A stretch of 64,000 nt of DNA from Lineolata rhizophorae (taxonomy: Eukaryota; Ascomycota; Dothideomycetes; Lineolatales; Lineolataceae). A program made the translations under genes and the position numbers. A model generated the notes under the pieces. That model was not told the origin of the DNA. It saw nothing but the letters and a program-made list of their open reading frames with translations, and did no database searches. Location: assembly GCA_010093515.1 (NCBI GenBank), contig MU001678.1, positions 968,806 to 1,032,805 on the forward strand, given 5' to 3'. Below, one piece after another: positions 1 to 9,863 of the stretch; positions within the stretch are counted from its first letter, which is position 1; each line of letters opens with the position of its first letter.

Positions 1-886
1 ATGATGCGGGATCGGTGGGCGCTGTCGACTCGGTGATATTGACGACTCGGTGATGAAACACGTTAAGCATTTTAGCAGCATAATTACGCTTATAACACGA
101 ACTTTTCCCCCAAGATTGACCGGTTTTTGCGTGTTAGCGTGCACTTTGTAGTTCGTATAAGCAAAAAGCGCACGTCTATTTCGTGCTCACCAGGTTTCTA
201 AAGACACCTGAGACTTCTGATTGCTTGATGCAAGTTCCTAACACACTTCCTGAGTATTGAGATTTAAGAAATTCAGTGCACTCTAAACAAGTTTTGTTGG
301 AACATTGACAATAGCAAACCACGTGCCTTTTGAGTTTAGATTTTTCTCTTATGAAGAGAACAAAGCCCAGGTGGCACCGCTTTCGTTTTAGTTTCATCTT
401 TCATTGTTCATAGTACAGAATTAAAAATAACTCGTGGCACTCAATTCGGTAACGCTGCATAAGTCATTATAAAGTCTCTGTCTCTCGTAAGTTTGAGAAG
501 CTTGAGCTTTAGTTTTCACCAAGACAGCCGTGAAAGCGGGCTTTTTGGATCTTGGGAAACACAATGAGTAAGAAGTAATTATATTTCATGTTTTACCTAA
601 CAACTACCTTGTCCAATTCGCGAATGCACCGTACATGTATTATGTGCATAACATAAAGCAATATCTATTACTTCTATCACTCTTGGTTTTCCATAAAAAA
701 AAGATCGTGTCTATAATTTAAAGGGCATGGAATATGTGCGCTTTTCCCATCGCTAATACTGGTAAGATTCTATCATCGTTGTTGCGGCTAATTGCGGTAT
801 TTCCTTGGTTCTAGTTCGCAAATTTCCGCGCCGACTACACTTTAGCAACACTAACCACTCTTGCTGCGCTATCAATCCGAAACTAT
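1..886. other. AT-rich intergenic stretch, no gene seen
   Basis: No reading frame here has a recognisable family motif or convincing length. The composition is clearly more AT-rich than the housekeeping blocks further on. I see no tRNA-like cloverleaf and no long tandem repeat. It probably includes the promoter of the small membrane-protein gene that follows. Confidence 0.5.
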
Positions 887-1231
887 ATGACTAAACGAGG
901 CGAAATGTCGGAGATCACGGCCTTTCCGGGACCAACTCCGCAAGCTCAGCCAAACATGCAGAGTGACACGCCAACCACGCTAATCACAGGTCTCGTGGTC
1001 GGTGGTGTCGTCGCAGTAGTCTTGTTCACGATTTGCGTGTCGATAATCTTGTGCTTTTATCGGGGCTACCTACCGCAATGTCGTTTCAGGCGGCGCAATC
1101 GCCCCATACAAGCCATCTCGACTGAAATAGAGCGCGGAGGAGTTCAAATAGGCGGGCCTTTCCGGCGAAATGGGAATGACATGTCGTTCCAGCCCCTTCC
1201 TAGGCAGCAGAACGACGCTGAGCAGCGGTAG
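887..1231 (+). CDS. small single-pass membrane protein, unknown function
   Basis: A 114-residue open frame. A polar N-terminus of about 30 residues is followed by one clear hydrophobic segment (roughly residues 32-56, starting TLITGLVVGG), then a basic stop-transfer run (RFRRRNR) and a polar tail. The expected topology is a short outside part, one helix and a basic cytosolic tail. An internal ATG at codon 7 is an equally good start. I do not recognise the family. A second frame (1170-1418) continues with similar composition past the stop, so the tail may once have been longer or may be spliced differently. Three other proteins of this general shape occur in the window, but I see no strong sequence similarity between them. 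Confidence 0.45.
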   Translation: MTKRGEMSEITAFPGPTPQAQPNMQSDTPTTLITGLVVGGVVAVVLFTICVSIILCFYRGYLPQCRFRRRNRPIQAISTEIERGGVQIGGPFRRNGNDMSFQPLPRQQNDAEQR

Positions 1232-1871
1232 CAAAGCAACGAGACAACTGCCTGCACACTCTGAACTGAGTTCGCCATTTCCAATTAGCCACCAGACTCA
1301 GTATGATTCGCCGCGGAGCCTCGGGAACAATGAAGATCCAGTTGGCTCCGCCGCAATTGCCCCATCCTCGGACCATCGAGGACATTGGGCTGTGGGCATG
1401 AGCTCCTGCTATTTTTAAAGCTTCGAGATAGATTCATGAATAAATTCAACTGAATCCTAAAACTATTCTAAAAGTTAGCAAACTGGTTGTGGGTTAGTGT
1501 CGCTATTTTTTGGGTGGTGTTTCTCCTCAGGTAGCTCGAGGACCTAGGGCAATGAATGTATCGGAGACTCGGGTTCAAATCTATCCTAGTATAAGGTTTT
1601 GTAGGAATAGCAAAGACGCCGTTTTGGGTTCTAACGACATTGTTAGAAAACTGTTTCTTCAAAATTGAAGCATGTTCGTTGCCTAACAGTTGGAGCAGCA
1701 CTATATATCTCAAGCCAGGCTAGTACACTCAGTCTATCGGCCATAGGAAGCACGTTTCACTAGAACACCCCGAGTTTATAGAGTGTCACTCCAAAGTTCC
1801 AAATTGCCACCTGTTGAACGTCGAGGACGTAGAAAGAAAGGAGATCAAACGTTCCGACACCAAGCAATGTC

Positions 1872-2248
1872 ATGACTTTCTGGGCATGGATTTTGCTTGG
1901 AAGTTTCCCGGCGCTGGGGCTCATTGCCCTTTTAGCGGGCATATGCCGCTGGTACACGGGGCTGCATAATCAGTCGAGAGCCAATGCGTGGCTCTAGAGC
2001 GGCTAGAGTCAAATATGGGCCTCTTTGGCCGGCAGAACGAGCCATTTCATTCTGCGGCAACGAAGCCAAGTCCGATGCCGCCAGGTAATGGAAATATGAC
2101 CCTAAATTTCTCGAGACCGCTGCCAGTGCTATGCTTAGAAAGTGTTACAACATCTCGTAACCGCATCCGAGTTTCAATGTCTCTCACGGACGATGAGATG
2201 GCTGAAATGGAGAACATCGAGTTAACAGGCCATCCGGTCACTAGCTAG
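1872..2248 (+). pseudogene. probable broken single-pass membrane protein gene
   Basis: The first frame (1872-1997) encodes 41 residues that are almost entirely a membrane helix (MTFWAWILLG...ALLAGICRW) followed by a polar turn. The next frame (open from 1970 to the stop at 2248) encodes a polar tail rich in Ser, Asn and acidic residues and has no ATG at its beginning. A helix followed by a cytosolic tail is the architecture of the neighbouring small membrane proteins, so the simplest reading is one gene split by a single indel around 1970-1995. I see no good GT...AG pair that would join the frames as an intron. It could instead be two unrelated short frames. Confidence 0.35.
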
Positions 2249-2925
2249 GACAGAATATGAGCTGGCCATCGAGATAGCTTGGGGTTCTTCGACATGAGCT
2301 AATATTTTCCCCCCTGCGCAAAAAAGGGAACAGAATATTGAATTATCTTAGGATTCATATTTGAATTAGTAAACTAATGAATTTGATCCCGCATTCTCCA
2401 AGGAATGGACTTTTGGGAAAATCGTCCTTCATGTTATGTGTGGCGAGTGCCGGAAATAAGAAAAGTGAAGAGAGTAGCGCTATTGACGCGTTTGCTAGAA
2501 TAGTCTAGAGAATGTCGAAGTATATTAGAGTTCGCACTGCCTAGGAATTCGGTAATACTTTCACGTGTGTATGTATATCTATCTCCTAGATTGTCCTTGT
2601 ATGTGTGGTCACTATAATACTGCATACTAGACGTATGCCCTCCAGTTTCAGCCTCTATTGGTGAATATATTCTTGAATTCACCTTTAAGTTTACGCGAAG
2701 CATGTCATTTCAATATTTCAACTGAACTCGAGTGGACTTAAAATTTTGCAAGAACAATACAAGCAAAGCTAGGGTATATTTAGAAACAAAGATGTGTCCA
2801 CCTATAATTGTGACATTCTTTGGCCCAGTGGCGAATTGGATCGCCGCATGGATATGCTTATAAGTACGTTTTGCCGTGGTCGTCGAATTACTTCTTATGA
2901 GGCCTAGATAAGGCGAAAGTGAAAG
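2249..2925. other. intergenic, AT-rich, nothing recognised
   Basis: No motif-bearing frame and no repeat that I can see. It presumably contains the promoter of the F-box gene remnant that begins at 2926. Confidence 0.45.
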
Positions 2926-4519
2926 ATGGCAAGTACAACCGGAGAGCAAGTGGGCACAAAAGCCACAAATCTGTCGAGCCTTCCCACAGAATTGTTGGAT
3001 GAGATCTTCTTCTACTTAACAGTGGAGGAACAGAAAGTAGTATCACTCGTATCGAGCCGACTGCGCGGTGTGGTCCAGCTTATGCTGTTCCGCAAATGCA
3101 AATGCCTTGCGCCCACACCTGGATCACGCTGGCCTGCCGGTCCAATGAGCGACATTTTACCTCTTACTAACTTTTTGATCTCGCGACCAGACATACTCGA
3201 TGCCGTGAAGGAGTTGAACATCGGACTCAGTCGGGCTGAGGAATTCTACCCTAGCGTAATTGATCAAGTTCGAGACGTAATCAGCACACAGCTGGACTGG
3301 ATTAGCCCAGAGTTGAAAGATACGCTTGTGGAAGCATTCGAACGATATCAGAGCCGAGAGTTCGTCCTTCTCGCTCTCCTGGGACTTGTCTCAAAACTAC
3401 GCAAACTCCAAATTCGAATCGAGGGCCTCGAGCCTTATCTTTTCGCGCGGTACTTCGCCACCTGTATCGCTCAAATTCGATCACAGAACGCACGGGTGTT
3501 CGAAAATCTGCGGCAGTTGACCATTGAATTCCCACGGTTTTGGAGCCAACATAGGTCCAAAAAGGTCGAAGTAAACCCAGCTGTTGTCCTAAACACTATC
3601 TCGTCAATTTCCCTCCTGCCCGCTTTGGAGGAATTGACCCTTGCTGGATACATTGGCATATATGCAAAGGATCGCAACAAACATTCACACTATTTCAGGA
3701 AGCCTGGAGGTATACAGTTCCCGATTAAGTCACCCGTCAAGAAACTTTGCATTGTGGGCCAAATTGACAAATGAACCGCTAATCTCCTAGCCGAAGCTAT
3801 TGGCACGCTTCGGGAAATTTGGGTGGACGAGGACAAGTACCGCGAGTATGATTGGGCCCAGTTCGAGATGCGCAGGGAGCGGGGAATTTGGGTGGACGTG
3901 GACGAGTACCGCGAGTATTCCGAGATACACAGGGAGCTTGCACTCTTCAAGTTCCCCTTGAATGCTCTATGCACGAAGCACGCCTCAACGATCCAGCGGT
4001 TCGTCATTCCGGTTCGACAAAATTACAGAGACAATGAATGGGGTGTGATCTCAACTTACAGCTCTCAAGCAGGTGCGGCTTCTGTCGCACCCCTTCGAGG
4101 TTTGCCCGTACCTGCACCCTTCCGGTCGCGTCAGCATGCTGGAGATGCTCCCGGAGTCGCTAGAAGTCCTAGAGATTGACTGCGAAGCAGAATTCAGCCT
4201 CAATATCCCGCCCAACTGACATTTGAGCCCAATTATCATGCACTTCTTTGACACTCTCAAGGTTTTCCTTCTTGAAGTTGATCCTCCAAGACTGCCGAAA
4301 CTCAAGTTGATTGTCCTAGAATTATGCTTTTATCTTGGCTGTTGGGACCGACCGGACGTAGAGCGGTTTGATATAAAAATCACCAACCTCAGAATGGCTC
4401 TATGGGAGCAGAGGAAGCTCGCGATTCATGTCAGTAACTACCTGAACGCTACTAAGGTGCCAGACAACTCCCTTTCGTATAAAACTTGCGAAGGAGTGGG
4501 GGGGTGTTACTTTTCTTAA
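2926..4519 (+). pseudogene. F-box protein gene, disrupted
   Basis: The first 282 codons begin with a good F-box (LSSLPTELLDEIFFYLT, about residues 16-32, then VSLVSSRLRGVV) and continue as a leucine-rich fungal F-box receptor of the SCF ubiquitin-ligase type. A TGA at 3772-3774 stops the frame, but the same frame goes on with typical sequence to about 4040. The coding sense then moves to another frame (LPESLEVLEI, LPKLKLIVLELC), which has one more TGA at 4217-4219, and ends at 4519. I find no intron that explains these breaks. A gene broken by two stops and one frameshift fits best. A shortened 282-residue protein could still be made. Around 3811-3936 the frame carries an imperfect tandem duplication (IWVDEDKYREY / IWVDVDEYREY). 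Confidence 0.65.
3811..3936 (+). repeat. imperfect in-frame tandem duplication within the F-box gene
   Basis: Two adjacent copies, about 69 and 57 bases, share the block beginning GGGAA(A)TTTGGGTGGACG and the block AGTACCGCGAGTAT. Both are read in the F-box frame and give REIWVDEDKYREY and RGIWVDVDEYREY. The copies have diverged at several positions, so the duplication is not recent. It lies just after the first premature stop. Confidence 0.6.
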
Positions 4520-5030
4520 ATACCTGTATTTTCTTTCCCAGACGACAGGTGCAGATCCTCTGATTGTTTTAAGTCAATGGACTCAAACTGCTCGAAACTC
4601 TTTATTGTTTGAAGACAAATTGTTAAGTCTACTGCCTGCATCTAAATTGACTAGACCTACTTCATGCTTTTGATTAGTTATGAGGAACAACTTAGTAGTT
4701 TGCAAATATCCTTTTTCTTCAGAAACAAAATTAATCAATTGTATCCAGATTCTCTGATTGTATTGATTGGGATGGAGAACTGTGCAACAATCATAGCTAC
4801 AATAATGACCAATCAGAGCAGCATAAGCAAAATTTCCATGTATAATATAATCTACTAAAATCAAAGAAGCAAAAGTTAAGGTTACCTATCCTTGAGGAGC
4901 TTGAATTTTCTTACAAAACAACATTTTGGCAGCACAGTGCATGTACATACCGCGCGTCCCTGCCTAATGTCGACCACACGATCATAATCTGAGAATTTCC
5001 TGTATTTGTGTGAACGGCGAACTACTCGCC
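4520..5030. other. AT-rich spacer with an unrecognised AT-biased frame
   Basis: The minus strand of 4583-4864 is open for 93 codons and reads like protein (hydrophobic start, polar middle), but its codons are strongly AT-biased, unlike the flanking host genes. I do not recognise it. It may be a scrap of inserted repetitive DNA or chance. The remainder of the spacer holds nothing I can name. Confidence 0.3.
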
Positions 5031-5858
5031 CTACAAAGTCGAAGCGCAAATCATCGGCCCAGCGATTTCTTCCCTTTTCCCCTTCCCCACCAAAGCCTCC
5101 ACAATCGTCAACGAGAAGAGAATCGCTGTGCCCGGGCTAGAAAAAGCATTATTAGTAACTGATTCCTTACTGACACTCACACCGAACGCCTTGATTAAAA
5201 ATATTATAACATACCCTCTCGATGTAATAACTTCCCTGTCGACCACGACCCTTTCTTCCTCGTCCGCATATTGCCATCCCTGAGCCTCGATCTCCGCCTT
5301 GACACTCGGATGGCTTGTCACCTTCACCTTGTCGCCGCCGCTCTTGACAAGCGCCGTTGTCGCCGCGCAGATGAACGCGACCACTTTGCCCGCGGCGCGG
5401 TAGGTGCGGATCAGGTCAAGCACTTCGGGCGTGTCGCAGAAGGTCTTGGCGCCGGGGCCGCCGCCAGGCAGGATCAGCACGTCGAAGTCGGTCGCGCCGA
5501 CCATGGTCTGCACGGCGGGCTCGTCGGGAAGGATGCGCACGTTGCGCGAGCAGCTGAGGTGGTGGGCGAGAGCATCGTGTGAGCGCGCGTGGTGTGTCCG
5601 GCGTGGTGTGACTTGCTGAAGGGAAGGAGGGCTGCCTTACACGGCGTGGGTCCGGTTCTCTAGGTTGACGCCGGCGGACTTGACCGAGAAGCCCGCGCGT
5701 GTCAGGACTGTGTTTTGAATGTTAATTGAGTTGATATGCTAAGCAACTAACGCTGTGTGTGGCGTGAGGCAAACGAGCAGGGCATGCATACCATCGTATG
5801 GCGTGACGAACTCAATTTCTTCGGAGCCGTCGGCAATGAGCAGGAGCGCGGTGGGCAT
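5031..5858 (-). CDS. DJ-1/PfpI family protein (class I glutamine amidotransferase-like)
   Basis: Four exons: 5858-5792, 5707-5641, 5553-5215 and 5136-5031, giving 192 residues, the usual size for the DJ-1/PARK7 branch. Family signatures fall in order: MPTALLLIADGSEEIEF with the conserved Glu at 13/14, LPGGGPGA at 74-80, and the nucleophile elbow FICAATTAL with Cys107. TSRGPGTA, diagnostic of DJ-1, is rebuilt exactly across the third intron. The introns (84, 87 and 78 bp) have GT...AG ends, and the frame closes at each junction. DJ-1 proteins act in oxidative-stress defence and glyoxal or protein-glycation repair; which role applies here is not visible. The start is the only ATG that supplies the N-terminal beta strand and the Glu. 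Assignment to the fold is secure; the exact activity is not. Confidence 0.85.
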
Positions 5859-6020
5859 TTTGGATCGAAGCTAGCGGAGCACAATGCAGAATCGAACTTG
5901 AGATTATTTGAGTGAGAACAGCGTAATTGCAGTGAGCGTCTGAATAGGAGCAAAGCTTTTTTAGGAACGATCAGGGTTGTCGATGATAGTATCGATAGCG
6001 AACAATAGATACTTAGCGAC

Positions 6021-6060
6021 TATCGGTATCTATCGGTATCTATCGGTATCTATCGGTAGT
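6021..6060 (+). repeat. decamer tandem repeat (TATCGGTATC)x4
   Basis: Four consecutive 10-base units; the first three are identical and the fourth ends AGT. Related TATCGAT words lie on both sides (about 5988 and 6470). Confidence 0.9.
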
Positions 6061-6680
6061 ATTATCAATATTTCCGGCTTCGCAGCATTTACTACCTTAG
6101 TATATAATTTATGCTATTTATAATTTAAAAAAGTTTTTGCCTATAGCCTTTATAAAATTTCTCTCGTATATCGTACAAAAGCTTCCTACTTCTACCAAAA
6201 AAAATCCTTGAGCTCTTTCTTCTAAAATAGTTAATGCTCCTTCCCCCCCCCTACTGCCGCTAATACGGCTAACTACTAGGCTGTTGCCATTTACAACCCT
6301 AGGTTCTATAGAAACTAGGAGGGAATTCCCTTTCTACGCGTAGTAGGCTAGCAGATAGCTTAATTTGTATATTCTCCCTAATGTAGGGCTGTTCTTAGAA
6401 ATTTTCTTCAGTAAAGCAGGGTATTAATAAGTATTGATTAGCTAATCAATAGTATTGATATCTATCGATCCAACTACTATTTATCGGTTTATGTAATACT
6501 TTGGTATCATCGCCAACCCTTGGGAACAATTGTCTTTGTCCCGCATGATGTGACGTAGTTGAGCAGCTCACGTTGCCACGGGTCTGCCCCACCATGAGAG
6601 CAGTGACGGCCCTCTTACCATGTTCAGTTAGCTTACTGACTCCAAAATATTCTGAGCATTCTCGCATTGCGAGTGAATCG

Positions 6681-6700
6681 ATTTGATTTGATTTGATTTG
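6681..6700 (+). repeat. pentamer microsatellite (ATTTG)x4
   Basis: Four perfect ATTTG units directly after the first copy of the GCGAGTGAATCG block. Confidence 0.85.
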
Positions 6701-6706
6701 ATTATT

Positions 6707-6853
6707 CTTACGCCTCGGGTGCCAATAGGCCCGGTAAGCTGCTCTACGAGATTTACGCTAGTGCGAACGCTGAGTACTTTCTGTCCATCGTCTCATTTGC
6801 GAGTGAATCGTTCAACCTCTTCATGCATCGCATGGGCTTATCTGGCCATAAAT
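6707..6853 (+). pseudogene. unidentified coding-like fragment
   Basis: An open frame without a start codon encodes about 48 residues with convincing protein character: GKLLYEIYASANAEYFLS, then IVSFASESFNLFMHR, ending at a TGA. The codons look host-like although the surroundings are AT-rich. I do not recognise the family. It is probably the 3' end of a decayed gene or a piece of a mobile element. Confidence 0.3.
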
Positions 6854-8133
6854 GACAAATATAATTCTTACAGCTTATTATAAAGTATTATACCTATTCA
6901 TAGCCCTACAAGAGTGTTCTAGAATGGAGCTCTACCTCGGCGGCCATATCTCAGCCTAACATTGTATGTAGATAACAGACCATATTCTGCTATAGAGAGA
7001 GATTCCGATGTGATTCTAAAATCTTATATGAGAGTTCTTTTTGGCGTTGAGAACTGACACAAATGAACGGCAGAACGGAAACCTCTTCAGCGGGGCGGAT
7101 CTCATCTAGTTGTTGTACAGGAAAATTCGTCGCACACTTCCGTCAACTCCAAGCCATTCTCCTAGAGACAGTTTTAGATCGCCTTCTGCACCTAATTCAT
7201 GGTGTGCTATATCGGCGGCTGATGACACAGGCTGTCTTTTCATTTGTCAGCGCTTCTAGCTTGTCCTGTACGGTTTTGATTCAAGGATTCCATCTTATGC
7301 TGACGTTCTGCTCTTGAACGTCCCTATCACGACGTACAAACACATTTTTTTTTTTTAATCCATACTTGGCTTTTAGAAGGCCGGGCGCCCTTGAAATAGA
7401 GACTTCTTGACGTAAAAGGATGTAATCAATACGCACGGCCTAGTAAAAGATGTCATCGACGAAACGAACACGATTGCCCGCCCGGCTGACATCTCTAGTT
7501 TAAGCTGGGAGTTATCTGCTTTTATTACCATATTCTAGGCCGATTGAACGAATTGTGCGCGCGCCATACTGAACAAATAGTTCAAAACTCAACCCCCGTC
7601 TCTTAGCCTCTGGGAGATCCACGAGTTGCACGTGGTGAGCTGCATCAGTACTTTCTGCCAAATAGTGTATAGCATATCATTAACGAGCTATTAATACCGT
7701 TTTCCACAGCCAAGTAGCAAAAGGGCCTGCTCGGCATTGTAAATGGGTCTGCTTTAGCCTATGAATATACCCTCTAGTTAATTTGCAAGCATGATTGAAG
7801 CATAGTACAATAATTTAGGAATAGGGAAAAAGGTCCAAATATCTTAAGGTACATCTGTTCCAACAAAGCACATCCCAAAGAAGAGCCCTGGCTTATACTC
7901 GGTGTTCGAGTCCGCTCTTGAGCAACCCATCAGTAGTAGCGACTCTTGGGTGCTGAATGAGGTAAGCGGTCTTCTTGACAGCCGTTAGTCCTGCGATATG
8001 CCCTCGAGACTAAGCTGGCGGTCCGTAAGTGCCAGTGTATCTCGGGAGTGCTGAGAGTCTCTCGGCTCATAGGGACTCCGTCTCCAGCTTTCGTCCTATC
8101 TGGATATCAAACTGCTATTTCCGACACTTCGAC

Positions 8134-8514
8134 TCAGCCCTTGCTCTGTCCACTCTCCATTTCCGCCTCTTTCCTAGACTGTATCCTTGCCCTCACCTCC
8201 GCAACTTTCTTCTCTAGCTCATCCTTCCTCCGCACCAACTTCTCCCTGCTCGTCTCCATCTGCGCGATGCGCTCTTCATATGACAGCTCCAGGATCCGCT
8301 TCCGTTCCTACAGACGAAGGCAAATCCGTCAGAACGACACGCGCATTGGTAATTGGAATATTTCGATTCCGGGACCGACCTTCTTGTGATCCTGCTGTAC
8401 CTTGAGCCCAGCGCCGTAATATGCGCCTGTGATGCTGATGGCCGCGACGCCAACAGTGAGGACAATGCGGCGGAGCTTTTGCTGAGTTGCGGATGCTGGT
8501 GTTCGTGGAGGCAT
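8134..8514 (-). CDS. small membrane-anchored coiled-coil protein, unknown function
   Basis: Two exons, 8514-8380 and 8307-8134, give 102 residues. The N-terminus is basic (MPPRTPASATQQKLRR), followed by one hydrophobic helix at about 17-36 (IVLTVGVAAISITGAYYGAG). A long charged helix predicted to be coiled coil follows (KKERKRILELSYEERIAQ and onwards to the end). A basic N-terminus plus a single helix resembles small mitochondrial inner-membrane proteins, but that is inference. The intron (GTCGGT...TAG, 72 bp) keeps the frame, and the second exon reads as an uninterrupted helix. An upstream in-frame ATG at 8631 would add 39 residues; I prefer 8514 because the added part lacks character. It is divergent from HSK3 across 378 bp. 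Confidence 0.65.
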
Positions 8515-8892
8515 TGCAGATGATGGAGGAAAGCGCACGAGGACAAACGCAAGAAGCCAAACCTGAGCGGTTAGAGCGACCAGGTTTTTGTCTTCTTGTA
8601 GCGGTTGGAGATGTTCTTCCACGGCGGTCACAAAAGTCCCGAGGAAGGATGGTGCTTGGTTAAGGCGAGCCGAAAGGAAGTTCGGACACGCACGGCCCTG
8701 TGCGCGGCCGAGGGAGAACGCGTCCCCCGCTCAAGATTCCCGCCCCTCTCTGCCTCCAACCCAAACCAAACAACCAAACAACACCGCATCCGACGCGACC
8801 TATTCTCGTGGTCGTCCATACCATCCACGAAGCATCACTCGCCGGTGCCGCCTCAGCTCCCCCCGCACTTCCATCTCCCGCCACGCTCGACG
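8515..8892. promoter_or_regulatory. divergent promoter between the small membrane protein and HSK3
   Basis: A 378 bp spacer separates two start codons facing away from each other. It is GC-rich with pyrimidine runs on the HSK3 side and no obvious TATA box. A shared promoter is inferred from the geometry alone. Confidence 0.5.
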
Positions 8893-9303
8893 ATGTCGCA
8901 GCTTCCGCGCCCGCCCACGAACGCGTCGTCTCGGCTCAGCACGCTACCATCGCAGAAGCCGCGCCAGCTGTCACATCTGCACGCGCAGCTCGCGCAGCTG
9001 ACGGCCAATGTGACCGACCTGGAGAACCTGCTGCGCATGACGGCGGTGCAGGCGGAGAGCATGCGAGGATTAGGAGGATATGCGGGTGCTATGTGGGTGT
9101 TTTTTCTTTCACATTTCAGCGTCTAGGGGTGAACGGCACTCTCTAGGTGCGAATGCAAATTTGGATGGACAGATTGACTGATTGCTTTATCCTCTACTAG
9201 GTTCATGGCTGCGAGCAAGATATTGGGTGAGGAAACGGTCAGCGGTGGAGCAGCCGTTGGCCAGTCGGATGCTCGACGCGAACAGGATAGAAACGGCTCG
9301 TAA
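8893..9303 (+). CDS. HSK3: DASH complex subunit Hsk3
   Basis: Two exons, 8893-9092 and 9201-9303, encode 100 residues. The core RQLSHLHAQLAQLTAN, then DLENLLRMTAVQAE, is the Hsk3 signature. The intron (GTGGGT...TAG, 108 bp) splits an ATG codon, and after it comes FMAASKILGEE, which matches the end of the family's conserved helix. Hsk3 is a very small helical subunit of the ten-protein DASH/Dam1 ring, which couples outer kinetochores to spindle microtubules and exists only in fungi. Relative to the yeast protein there is an N-terminal low-complexity extension of about 25 residues and a polar tail. The ATG is the first in frame next to the conserved part. The spliced junction makes this call strong. 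Confidence 0.9.
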
Positions 9304-9841
9304 ACCGTGTTGGAAAGTTGGCTATGCAAGTCATCACGATATCGTAATGGCTTTGTGCTTCGCAGATGCATTTCATGGGATCACAAATCGACTACTCTTA
9401 TTCTCCGGTCCTAGTTTGACCACCCGACCCATCCGCGACCACAGTTCCTTCTATCGTCGACCCATTGGAGCAAACGCCTGGACACGACAGAGAAAACTAC
9501 GGAGTACGCTTCTTTCGTGCTGGCTTTGACATGAGCACATCCCTAGCTGGAAAAGCTGATCCGCAGTCGATACCCTCGCGACTGGAGCGGTAGAGTTGTT
9601 CTAGGTCAAGATAAAGCCATCATGTTCCTTTTCATCGGTTTCTTTCCATCCAGTCACCTGCTCTTTTCTGTGCTTTGGAACCTCAGTCACCGTTATTATC
9701 CGTTACGGCGAGATGGTAGGGCGGGCTCGGGAGCAAAAGCGATCTGGCGGTCGAAGGCATTCGGCGACGATAAAGGCTGCATGTGGACCCAATTCTTCCT
9801 TCACCATTTCCTATCTTCTAGAACGCCTTCCAACCCCGAAG

Positions 9842-9863
9842 CCACGCCGCTCTTAGCGTGGCA
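9842..9863 (+). other. short hairpin, 7 bp stem
   Basis: GCCACGC and GCGTGGC are perfect complements separated by an 8-base loop. It lies in gene-free DNA and has no poly-T tract, so I do not call it a terminator. Confidence 0.5.

Larger units (their letters stand above)
5859..8133. other. 2.3 kb AT-rich accessory spacer with repeats and relics
   Basis: Contents are a decamer tandem repeat at 6021-6060, a possible short inverted-repeat element (about 5976-6475), a pentamer repeat at 6681-6700, and two copies of a roughly 20 bp block ending GCGAGTGAATCG (6660-6680 and 6790-6810). The frame at 6707-6853 reads like protein (GKLLYEIYASANAEYFLS) and has no start. From 6900 to 8030 I see only short frames. 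The base composition and relics suggest decayed repetitive DNA. Confidence 0.5.

Noticed and set aside
176-397. 73-codon Cys/Lys-rich minus-strand frame at the window start
   Set aside because: Short, in AT-rich DNA, with no signal peptide or known cysteine pattern; insufficient to support a gene.
1560-1590. GGGTTCAAATC resembling a tRNA B box
   Set aside because: The flanking bases do not form a T-stem and no matching A box or acceptor stem is found.
7440-7490. Minus-strand string Phe-Val-Asp-Asp reminiscent of a reverse-transcriptase motif
   Set aside because: It is an isolated four-residue match with none of the neighbouring motifs, so I do not call an element from it.
7895-7915. TGTTCGAGTCC resembling a tRNA T-loop
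   Set aside because: No T-stem pairing and no cloverleaf around it.
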